From Pseudideonella sakaiensis (GTDB lineage: Bacteria > Pseudomonadota > Gammaproteobacteria > Burkholderiales > Burkholderiaceae_C): a stretch of 64,000 bases of DNA. Below are positions 56,998 through 64,000 of the stretch, piece after piece. The translations under genes were made by a program, and so were the position numbers. Every line of letters starts with the position of its first letter. Positions within the stretch are counted from its first letter, which is position 1. Where the stretch lies: the NCBI RefSeq assembly GCF_001293525.1, contig NZ_BBYR01000013.1:52381-116380 (forward strand), given 5' to 3'. The notes under the pieces are model-generated. The model was not told where the DNA came from and did no database searches. It worked only from the letters and a program-made list of their open reading frames with translations.

Positions 56998-59925
56998 TCA
57001 GGTCGCCGCCGCCGAGGCTGCGCCCGACGCGCCCGCGGCGCCTGCGCCCGGCGCCTCGGCGCTGCAGGCGCACGCGAGGGCCTCGACGTCGACCTCGTCG
57101 ATCTGCGCCGGCGCGAGGAAGCGCTCGGCGTAGCGGCGCCAGAGGTCGGAGGCGAGGAAGAAGCGCATGAGCTCGGGGTCGATGTGGCCGTCGCGGGCCA
57201 TGGCGGCCATGATGCGCAGCGATTCGGACAGGGGCTTGGCGGGCTTGTAGGGGCGGTCGCCGGCGGTGAGGGCCTCGAAGACGTCGGCGAGCGCCATCAC
57301 GCGGTCGGTGATCGGGAGGTCGGCGGCGACGAGGCGGCGCGGGTAGCCGCGGCCGTCCATGCGCTCGTGGTGGTTGGCGGCGATGTCGGGCACGCGCGCC
57401 AGCGGGGCAGGCCAGGGCAGCTTCTTCAGCATGCACAGGGTCTGCACGATGTGGTCGTTGATCGCGAAGCGGTCCTCGGGGCTGAGGGTGCCGCGGCGCA
57501 CGGCGAGGTTGTGCAGTTCGCCGCGGTCCTGGCGCAGGGGCGGCAGGTCCATGTCGAAGCCGAGGGTGTTGCGCGGATCGTCGCGCTGCACGGCGGGCCG
57601 CGCGTCGCCCCAGGGGATGCGGTGCTCGGGCCGGTCCGCCAGCAGCGGTTCGAGCGCCGGCAGCGGCGGGGCTTCGGGCCGGACGGCCTCGAGGCGACGG
57701 CGTTCGTCGGGGCCGAGGCCGAGGCGGTCGTCGAAGTGGCGCTGCCAGTGCTGGCGGCCGATCGCCTGCAGCCGGGCGATGGCCTCGTCCGACAGGAACT
57801 CGCCGCCGATGTTGCACGCGGCGACGAAGGCGAAGTCGTCCTGCAGCCGGGCCTGGGCGGCGTCGCGGGCGGCGTCGGCGGCCACCGGGTCGGCCCCGGC
57901 CAGGCGCGCCTGCAGCGCCTCGATCTCGGCGTCGCGCCAGAGCAGCTCGAAGCGCGTGCGCACCTCGTGGATGCGGTCGTGGATGACCTCCAGCTTGGTG
58001 GCCTTGTCGACGATGTGCTCGGGGCTGGTGACCTTGCCGCAGTCGTGCAGCCAGGCCGCGAGGTGGAAGGCGTAGCGCTCGTCCTCGTCGAGGCGGAAGC
58101 CGGCGTACGGGCCCTCGGTCTGCTCGCCGAGGCGGTCGACGATCATCGACGCGAGGGTCGGCACGCGTTCGCAGTGGCCGCCGGTGTAGGCGCTCTTCGC
58201 GTCGATCGCGTCGGCGAGTACCTGGATGACCGCATCGAAGAGCCGGCGCTGCGCGTCGATCAGCCGGCGCGTCTCGACGGCCACCGCAAGCATGCCGGTC
58301 AGGCGGCCTGCGAAGGCGAGGAACTCGGGCGAGGCATGCGCCCGGTCGGGCGGCATGACCAGCACCAGCAGGCCCTCCAGCGCGCCGTGGCGGCCGCGCA
58401 GTTCGAAGGCGCGGCACACGCCGGCGTCCGCCGGCAGCGCGCGCAGCGTGGGCTCGTCGGCGTCGAGGCGCTCGGGCAGGCCCGCCGTGCGGCCGTGCGC
58501 CACGGCCCGCTCGAGCGGGCCGGCATCGTCCGCGCCTTCGGCGGCGGCCGCGCGCAGGTAGACGGCGCCGCCGTCGCAGCGGGCCGCGCTCACCAGCGCC
58601 TGCAGCACCTGCTCCAGCATGGTCTCGATGCGCGGCTCGGTACCGAGCACGCGGCTGACCGCCAGGAAGGCCTCGACGGTGCGGCTGACCTCGTCGACCA
58701 CCCGCTGCAGTGCCCCCACCTCGCGCAGCAGGCTGCGCGCCGGCGCGGGCTGGCTGAAATCGAAGCGCGAGAGCCGGCGCGCCCGGGCCGTGACGCGTTC
58801 GAGCCCCTGACCCAGCCGCTGTCCGACCCAGACCCCGATCGGCAGGCAGGCCAGCATCAGCACCCCGGCCAGCAGCACCAGGCGCTCGCGCACGCCGCGC
58901 AGGTCGCGCAGCAGCTCGTCGGCAGGGGCCGCGACCAGCAGCTGGAGCGCCTGCCCGGGGATCGCGTCGAAGGGCCGCACCAGGCCGAACCATTCGCGCT
59001 CACCGGCCGTGTAGGCCACCGCACGACCGTCGCGCGGGGCGGCATACAGACCGCTCAGGCTGGCCACGCCGAGGGCCTCCAGCGTGTGGAAGCCGAGCGT
59101 GTCGCCGTCACCGCGCTCGATCACGGCCTGCATGTCGCGGTAGGCCAGCACGCGGCCGGAGGCATCGACCAGCGCCAGCTCGGCGCCGGGCGTCAGGCGC
59201 AGGTCGCCGAGCGACTCGGCCAGGTCGTCGAGCGCCAGGTCGAGGCCGACCACCGCGCCGTCGTCGCCGGCGCGGCGCGAGAGGCTGATGCCGATGCGGC
59301 GGGTGGTGAAGAAGACGTAGGGCGCCGAGACCGCCGTCCCGCCCGTGGTCTCCGCCTGGGCCGCGCGGTACCAGGGACGCTCGCGCGGATCGAAGCGATC
59401 GTCGGCCTCGGTGCGGCGAAACATCGGCTGCAGCGCCGCGTCGTAGAAATGGAAGCCGACCTCGCGCCGGCCGTCCGGCTGCACGACGAGGCTCTGCACG
59501 AGAAAGCGCGCGCCCGGCGGCGCGTCCACGCTGCGCCGCACGTCGGCGCGGCCGAGCGGCCGCACCATCAGGAAGTCCCCGTTGCCATAGCCCATGTAGA
59601 GCCCGGCGAGCAGCGGGTTGGCATCCAGCTCGGACGCGAGCACCGGCACCCGGGCCAGGCGCTGCGGCAGCGACGTGGCGGCGTGCAGCGGATCGTGCAC
59701 CAGCAGCCGCACGCTGGCGGCAGCGGGCTCCAGCATGCGCCGCGCCCGCTCCTCGGTGATGCGCGAGGCGTCCAGCGCCGAACGGCTGGCCGCCTGCAGC
59801 CGCACCTCGCGCACGCCCACGCTGCCGGCGATCAACAGCGCGAGCGCCATCACGAGCATCGCACCGACCACCCCGGCGGTCAGCACCAGGCGGACGGGCA
59901 GACCACGGGAGAAGGGCAGGGGCAT
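56998..59925 (-). CDS. Membrane HD-GYP phosphodiesterase with Cache, HAMP and GAF domains
   Basis: A 975-residue sensor that probably degrades cyclic di-GMP. Order: membrane helix near 10-35, double Cache domain to about residue 350 (HFYDAALQPMFRRTEADDRFDPRERPWYRAAQ, TGGTAVSAPYVFFTTRRIGISLS), second membrane helix at about 352-372, HAMP, GAF-like region (about 440-560), and HD-GYP. The HD residues are in HLAAWLHDCGKVTSPEHIVDKATKLEV, the GYP motif in NHHERMDGRGYPR, with DRVMALADVFEALTAGDRPYK; the Asp/His set looks complete. A long insert of about 110 residues separates the HD and GYP parts. The 45-residue tail is low-complexity. Monocistronic. Confidence 0.92.
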   Translation of the reverse strand: MPLPFSRGLPVRLVLTAGVVGAMLVMALALLIAGSVGVREVRLQAASRSALDASRITEERARRMLEPAAASVRLLVHDPLHAATSLPQRLARVPVLASELDANPLLAGLYMGYGNGDFLMVRPLGRADVRRSVDAPPGARFLVQSLVVQPDGRREVGFHFYDAALQPMFRRTEADDRFDPRERPWYRAAQAETTGGTAVSAPYVFFTTRRIGISLSRRAGDDGAVVGLDLALDDLAESLGDLRLTPGAELALVDASGRVLAYRDMQAVIERGDGDTLGFHTLEALGVASLSGLYAAPRDGRAVAYTAGEREWFGLVRPFDAIPGQALQLLVAAPADELLRDLRGVRERLVLLAGVLMLACLPIGVWVGQRLGQGLERVTARARRLSRFDFSQPAPARSLLREVGALQRVVDEVSRTVEAFLAVSRVLGTEPRIETMLEQVLQALVSAARCDGGAVYLRAAAAEGADDAGPLERAVAHGRTAGLPERLDADEPTLRALPADAGVCRAFELRGRHGALEGLLVLVMPPDRAHASPEFLAFAGRLTGMLAVAVETRRLIDAQRRLFDAVIQVLADAIDAKSAYTGGHCERVPTLASMIVDRLGEQTEGPYAGFRLDEDERYAFHLAAWLHDCGKVTSPEHIVDKATKLEVIHDRIHEVRTRFELLWRDAEIEALQARLAGADPVAADAARDAAQARLQDDFAFVAACNIGGEFLSDEAIARLQAIGRQHWQRHFDDRLGLGPDERRRLEAVRPEAPPLPALEPLLADRPEHRIPWGDARPAVQRDDPRNTLGFDMDLPPLRQDRGELHNLAVRRGTLSPEDRFAINDHIVQTLCMLKKLPWPAPLARVPDIAANHHERMDGRGYPRRLVAADLPITDRVMALADVFEALTAGDRPYKPAKPLSESLRIMAAMARDGHIDPELMRFFLASDLWRRYAERFLAPAQIDEVDVEALACACSAEAPGAGAAGASGAASAAAT

Positions 59926-60030
59926 GCCCCATGATCCGCCGATTGCCGCACCCCGAACAGCAGAAATGCGCCCGGTTTGCGCGATTCGCGCAGGACCTCC
60001 GCGGCGGAGCCGGCCGCCGCCGGCCGGCGG

Positions 60031-61035
60031 CTACTTCGTGCTCAGCGCGTTGCCCACGAGCCGGGAGGTGATGTCCACGATCTGGATCATCCGGTCATAG
60101 GCCATCCGCGTCGGCCCGATGACGCCGAGCGTGCCCACCACCTGCCCGTCCACCTCGTAGGGCGCGGACACCACCGACAGCTCCTCGTAGGGCACCACGC
60201 CGCTCTCGCCGCCGATGTAGATGCGCACCCCCTCGGCCTGGCTGCTGACGTCCAGCAGCCGGATCAGCTGGGTCTTCTGCTCGAACAGGTCGAACAGGCG
60301 GCGCAGGCTGCCCATGTCGCTGGAGAAGTCCTGCACCGAGAGCAGGTTGCGCTCGCCGGAGACGATCACCTGCTCGCCGTCGTCGGCCAGCGCCTGGCTG
60401 CCGGCGTCGACCGCGGCCTGCATCAGGCCGCTGATCTCGCCGCGCAACCGGTCCACCTCGCTGCGCAGCCGCTGGCGCATCTCCTCCAGCGTCAGCCCGG
60501 CGTAGTGCGCGGTGAGGAAGTTGCTCGCCTCCTGCAGCTGCGCGGCGCTGTGGTCCTGCGCGGTGAAGATGACGCGGTTCTGCACGTCGCCGTCCGGCGT
60601 CACCAGGATCAGCAGCACGCGCCGCTCGGACAGGCGCATGAACTCGATGTGGTGGAACACGCTCGGCTTGCGCGGCGCGGTCACCACGCCGACGAAGCTG
60701 GACAGGCTGGACAGCAGCTGGGCCGCGTTCGCGATCACCCGCTTGGGCTGGTCCGGCGTGAGCTGGGGCTCGAGGTCGGGGAAGCGGCGCGGCTGCGCCG
60801 TCATCATCGTGTCGACGAAGAGCCGGTAGCCGCGCGCGGTCGGGATGCGGCCCGCGCTGGTGTGCGGGCTCGCGATCAGGCCGAGTTCTTCCAGGTCGGC
60901 CATCACGTTGCGGATGGTCGCCGGCGACAGCTCCAGCCCGGACGCCTTCGACAGCGTGCGCGAGCCCACCGGCTGGCCGTCGGCGATGTACCGCTCGACC
61001 AGGGTCTTCAGCAGGGTCTTGGCGCGCTCGTCCAT
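60031..61035 (-). CDS. hrcA: Heat-inducible transcription repressor HrcA
   Basis: HrcA represses groESL/dnaK-type genes by binding CIRCE operators and is released through GroEL. 334 residues: N-terminal winged helix ([25 protein letters not shown] ... [20 protein letters not shown]), GAF-like middle and C-terminal [29 protein letters not shown]. The conserved [20 protein letters not shown] follows the HTH. A TACAAT box on the minus strand (61052-61047) is 11 bases before the start codon, leaving about a 5-base leader. No CIRCE element is seen in the window. Divergent from nadK. Confidence 0.96.
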   Translation of the reverse strand: MDERAKTLLKTLVERYIADGQPVGSRTLSKASGLELSPATIRNVMADLEELGLIASPHTSAGRIPTARGYRLFVDTMMTAQPRRFPDLEPQLTPDQPKRVIANAAQLLSSLSSFVGVVTAPRKPSVFHHIEFMRLSERRVLLILVTPDGDVQNRVIFTAQDHSAAQLQEASNFLTAHYAGLTLEEMRQRLRSEVDRLRGEISGLMQAAVDAGSQALADDGEQVIVSGERNLLSVQDFSSDMGSLRRLFDLFEQKTQLIRLLDVSSQAEGVRIYIGGESGVVPYEELSVVSAPYEVDGQVVGTLGVIGPTRMAYDRMIQIVDITSRLVGNALSTK

Positions 61036-61046
61036 GGCTGAAATTC

Positions 61047-61052
61047 ATTGTA
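61047..61052 (-). promoter_or_regulatory. -10 box of hrcA
   Basis: TACAAT on the minus strand, 11 bases before the hrcA ATG. No good -35. Transcription would begin about five bases before the start codon, leaving no room for a ribosome site. Confidence 0.5.
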
Positions 61053-61139
61053 GGGCGAGCGCCGCGCGGCGCACCGGCGGCGGCCCCGGACGGCCCGGCA
61101 GGGGGAGCGCAGCGCCCGGCCCGGCGTGGGGCCCTGTGG

Positions 61140-61152
61140 TGTAATGAATCGC
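61140..61152 (+). promoter_or_regulatory. -10-like hexamer abutting the nadK start
   Basis: TGTAAT (61140-61145), seven bases, then ATG 61153. This supports a leaderless start at 61153 rather than at the ATG 61144 which overlaps the hexamer. Confidence 0.35.
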
Positions 61153-62028
61153 ATGCCGAGCCGTTTCCGCCATGCCGCCCTGGTGGGCAAGTACCAGGCC
61201 CACGGCATGCGGGGCGTGCTGGACGACATCGCCCAGTTCCTCGAGCGCCAGGGCGTGGAGGTCTCGATCGAGGCCGAGACCGCGCTGGCCACCGGCCTGG
61301 CCGGCTACCCGGCGCTCACGCCGCGCGACATCGGCGCGCGCTGCGACCTGGCGATCGTGGTCGGCGGCGATGGCACCATGCTCGGCATGGCCCGCCAGCT
61401 CGCCCGCCACGGCGTGCCGCTGGTGGGCATCAACCAGGGCCGCCTCGGCTTCATCACCGACGTGCCGGTCAAGGCCTTCCAGGAGACGCTGGCGCCGATG
61501 ATCGCCGGCGACTACGAGGAAGAGCACCGGGCGCTGCTGGAAGGCGCGGTGTGGCGCGACGGCCGGGCCATCTACGAGGGCTTCGCGGTCAACGACGTGG
61601 TGGTCAGCCGCGGCGGCACCTCGAGCATGGTCGAGCTGAAGATCGACATCGGCGAGCAGTTCGTCGCCAACCTGCGGGCCGACGGCGTGATCATCGCCGG
61701 CCCCACCGGCTCCACCGCCTACGCGCTGTCGGCCGGCGGCCCGATCCTGCACCCGGGGATCGCCGGCTGGGTGCTGGTGCCGATCGCGCCGCACGACCTG
61801 TCCAACCGCCCGATCGTGCTGCCCGACTCGGTCGAGGTCAGCATCGAGATCGTCGCCGGCCGGGACGCGAGCGTGAACTTCGACATGCAGAGCCTGGCCA
61901 GCCTGCTGCACGGCGACCGCATCGCGGTGCGCCGCTCGGCCCACCAGGTGCGCTTCCTGCACCCGCTCGGCTGGAGCTACTACGCCACGCTGCGGCGCAA
62001 GCTGCACTGGAACGCGGGGACGGCATGA
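61153..62028 (+). CDS. nadK: NAD kinase
   Basis: NadK phosphorylates NAD to NADP. 291 residues from ATG 61153, beginning [16 protein letters not shown] as in relatives. Markers: [38 protein letters not shown] near residue 78 (GGDG), [17 protein letters not shown] (NDVV), [26 protein letters not shown] and [12 protein letters not shown] 61144 would add three residues. Divergent from hrcA, with recN 100 bp downstream on the same strand. Confidence 0.96.
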   Translation: MPSRFRHAALVGKYQAHGMRGVLDDIAQFLERQGVEVSIEAETALATGLAGYPALTPRDIGARCDLAIVVGGDGTMLGMARQLARHGVPLVGINQGRLGFITDVPVKAFQETLAPMIAGDYEEEHRALLEGAVWRDGRAIYEGFAVNDVVVSRGGTSSMVELKIDIGEQFVANLRADGVIIAGPTGSTAYALSAGGPILHPGIAGWVLVPIAPHDLSNRPIVLPDSVEVSIEIVAGRDASVNFDMQSLASLLHGDRIAVRRSAHQVRFLHPLGWSYYATLRRKLHWNAGTA

Positions 62029-62128
62029 GGCGACAGGCCGACCTCCGCGGGGCCGCGCCCGACGTCGCCCTGGCCTGGCGCCGGCGCTGGCGGCAGGCGG
62101 CCCTCGTGGCCACGGGGGCCTGACGGCC

Positions 62129-63928
62129 ATGCTCCGCCGCCTGGGCCTGCGCGACTTCGTCATCGTCACCTCGCTCGAGGTCGAGGTCGGCGCCGGCTTC
62201 ACCGTGCTCACCGGCGAGACCGGCGCCGGAAAGTCCATCCTGGTCGACGCGCTGCAGCTCGCGCTCGGCAGCCGCGGCGACGCCGGCGTGGTGCGCGAGG
62301 GCCGGCCGCGCGCCGACATCAGCGCCGAGTTCGACCTGCCGCCGGGCCTGCGCCCCTGGCTCGACGAGGCCGGCTTCCTGCCCGATGCCGATGGCGACGG
62401 CGAGCGCCTGCTGCTGCGCCGCACGATCGACGGCAGCGGCAAGAGCCGCGCATGGATCAACGGCGGCAGCGCCACCGTCGCGCAGCTGCGCGAGGTGGCG
62501 GACCACCTGGTCGACATCCATGGCCAGCACGCCTGGCAGAGCCTGACCCGGCCACCGGCGGTGCGCGCGCTGCTCGATGCCTACGCCCGCCTCGACACCG
62601 CGCCGCTGGCGCGGGCGCATGCCGACTGGAAGGCGGCGCAGCAGGCGCTCGACGCGGCCCTGTCGCACCAGGCGGAGCACCAGCGCGAACGCGAGCGCCT
62701 GGCCTGGCAGATCGGCGAGCTGGAACGGCTCGCGCCCGGGCCCGGCGAGTGGGAGGCGCTGGAGGCCGAGCACCGCCGGCTGTCGAACGCGCAGGCGCTG
62801 ATCGAGGCCGCGCGCGGCGCGCTCGACGCGGTCGGGGACGGCGAGCCCTCGGCCGGCACGCTGACCCAGCGTGCGCTGCGCGCGATCGAGACCGCGGCCG
62901 CGCTCGACGCCGGCCTCGCGGGCGTGGTGGAGGCGCTGATGGGCGCGCAGGCCCAGCTGCAGGATGCCGCGCACGCGCTGTCCAGCTACCTGCACGCCAC
63001 CGAGCCCGAGCCACAGCGGCTGCAGCAGCTCGACGAGCGCCTGGGCGCCTGGATCGCGCTGGCGCGGCGCCACCGCCGCCCGCCGGCCGACCTGCCCGAC
63101 CTGCTCGCGCAGTGGACGGCCCAGCGCCAGGCGCTCGACGACGCCGCCGACCCCGCCGCGCTCGCCGCGCGGCGCGACGCGGCGCTCGCCGCCTACGACC
63201 GCGAGGCCGCGCGCATCTCCGCGGCGCGGCGTCGCGCGGCGCCGCAGCTGGCCGCGTCGATCACGCAGGCGATGCAGCAGCTCGGCATGGCCGGCGGCCG
63301 CTTCGAGGTGGCGCTGGAGGCGCAGGAGGCCCCGCAGTCCTGGGGCCGCGAGTCCGCCGAGTTCCTCGTCGCCGGCCACGCCGGCAGCACGCCGCGCCCG
63401 ATGGCGCGCATCGCTTCGGGCGGCGAGCTGTCGCGCATCGCGCTCGCGGTGGCGGTGACGACGGCCCGGCTCGACGCCGCGCCGGGCGACGAGCCGGCCG
63501 CGGCGGGCGCCGGCACGCTGATCTTCGACGAGATCGACGCCGGCGTCGGCGGCGCGGTGGCCGAGACCGTCGGCCGCCTGATGAAGCAGCTCGGCGCCGA
63601 CCGGCAGGTGCTGGCCGTCACGCACCTGCCACAGGTCGCCGCCTGTGCGGACCACCACCTCGTGGTACAGAAGGCGGTCGACGGCGGCGCGGTGCGCAGC
63701 GAGGTGCAGCCGGTGGCCGGCGAGGCCCGCGTGGCCGAGATCGCGCGGATGCTCGGCGGCGAGCGCCTGTCCGGCACCAGCCGCGCGCATGCCCAGGAGA
63801 TGCTCGCGCAGGCGGCCGGGCCACTGGACGAGACGCCGTCGCGCGACGATCCTGCCGCGCCGCCACCGGACGGCGCTGCCCCCGCCCCCGCCGCGCGGGC
63901 CGCGGGCCGTCCCCGCGCGCGCCCCTGA
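62129..63928 (+). CDS. recN: DNA repair protein RecN
   Basis: An SMC-like ATPase that acts at double-strand breaks. 599 residues; most of the coiled coil is intact and the tail is longer than usual, with a Pro/Ala-rich C terminus after about residue 565. Walker A TVLTGETGAGKSILVDALQLALGSR near residue 27; the coiled coil spans about 170-380; the signature SGGELSRIALAV near 430, Walker B LIFDEIDAGVGGAVAE and D-loop VTHLPQVAACADHH follow. Immediate -35/-10 or LexA sites were not identified. Ends 22 bp before a heptamer array at the window edge. Confidence 0.95.
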   Translation: MLRRLGLRDFVIVTSLEVEVGAGFTVLTGETGAGKSILVDALQLALGSRGDAGVVREGRPRADISAEFDLPPGLRPWLDEAGFLPDADGDGERLLLRRTIDGSGKSRAWINGGSATVAQLREVADHLVDIHGQHAWQSLTRPPAVRALLDAYARLDTAPLARAHADWKAAQQALDAALSHQAEHQRERERLAWQIGELERLAPGPGEWEALEAEHRRLSNAQALIEAARGALDAVGDGEPSAGTLTQRALRAIETAAALDAGLAGVVEALMGAQAQLQDAAHALSSYLHATEPEPQRLQQLDERLGAWIALARRHRRPPADLPDLLAQWTAQRQALDDAADPAALAARRDAALAAYDREAARISAARRRAAPQLAASITQAMQQLGMAGGRFEVALEAQEAPQSWGRESAEFLVAGHAGSTPRPMARIASGGELSRIALAVAVTTARLDAAPGDEPAAAGAGTLIFDEIDAGVGGAVAETVGRLMKQLGADRQVLAVTHLPQVAACADHHLVVQKAVDGGAVRSEVQPVAGEARVAEIARMLGGERLSGTSRAHAQEMLAQAAGPLDETPSRDDPAAPPPDGAAPAPAARAAGRPRARP

Positions 63929-63950
63929 ACTTCCGCCCGCCGCTGCGCTC

Positions 63951-64000
63951 CGACGCCCGACGCCCGACGCCCGACGCCCGACGCCCGACGCCCGACGCCC
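63951..64000. repeat. Tandem heptamer array (CGACGCC), at least seven copies
   Basis: Seven perfect CGACGCC units from 63951 to 63999 followed by one more C at the edge. The array begins 22 bp after the recN stop codon and runs off the window, so its length is unknown. Perfect units suggest recent expansion by slippage. Confidence 0.95.

Noticed and set aside
61036..61143. CIRCE operator between hrcA and nadK
   Set aside because: No TTAGCACTC-N9-GAGTGCTAA-like inverted repeat is present in this region.

Overview
The window is a high-GC chromosomal segment (mostly above 70% G+C, dense coding, no insertion sequences) from a betaproteobacterium, most likely Burkholderiales of the Rubrivivax/Leptothrix/Ideonella kind. 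This is inferred from the gene neighbourhoods (yraN-diaA-dolP beside rsmI; mnmG-rsmG-lysE-parA ... hydrolase-parB; glrK-lipoprotein-glrR; yeaG-yeaH-spoVR; hrcA divergent from nadK-recN), codon use and protein style, not from a database search.

Layout: 1-13.8 kb is housekeeping: 5' part of putA with a divergent Lrp-type regulator, yggS, the pilT-pilU retraction ATPases, a hydroxyisobutyrate-dehydrogenase-like enzyme, dolP-diaA-yraN/rsmI, tldD, cfa, and aroG preceded by a leader-peptide attenuator. 13.9-20.2 kb is a protocatechuate block: a Tat-exported-looking intradiol dioxygenase, a large Ser/Thr kinase, pcaG-pcaH and a PcaQ-like LysR regulator. 20.3-28.8 kb is accessory: an HNH-like protein divergent from a WYL regulator that overlaps a PD-(D/E)XK nuclease-like gene, with two matching operators between them; then a thioredoxin-like gene that runs into a 5'-truncated secretion adaptor (apparent deletion fusion), a C39-peptidase ABC exporter and a DUF2061 gene behind a Fur-box-like palindrome. 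28.8-38.7 kb is the partition region: mnmG-rsmG with three parS-like sites, parA and parB separated by a GNAT gene and inverted panE-like/argC genes, and a toxin-first PIN/RHH pair.

38.7-46.2 kb holds the GlrK/lipoprotein/GlrR two-component set followed by opgG-opgH. Between glrR and opgG lie two identical palindromes of the GlrR type, an IHF-like site and a perfect sigma-54 promoter, so the window appears to contain a complete GlrK-GlrR-to-glucan regulatory circuit. 46.5-51.4 kb is the yeaG-yeaH-spoVR stress operon. 51.5-54.4 kb has a glycosyltransferase, an FAD-linked lactate dehydrogenase and a small gene under a strong promoter with twin operators. 54.7-56.8 kb is a pocket of small orphan genes, becoming lower in G+C from about 55.3 kb: two lipoproteins, and a small protein overlapping a retropepsin-like protease. 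It abuts a CAU tRNA. 57-64 kb carries a large Cache/HAMP/GAF/HD-GYP protein, hrcA, nadK, recN and a heptamer tandem array at the window edge.

A pattern across the window is an A/T-rich -10-like hexamer about six bases upstream of several start codons (Lrp regulator, tldD, parB, nadK, a lipoprotein), which suggests frequent leaderless transcripts. All family assignments were made by reading protein motifs; none was confirmed by alignment.
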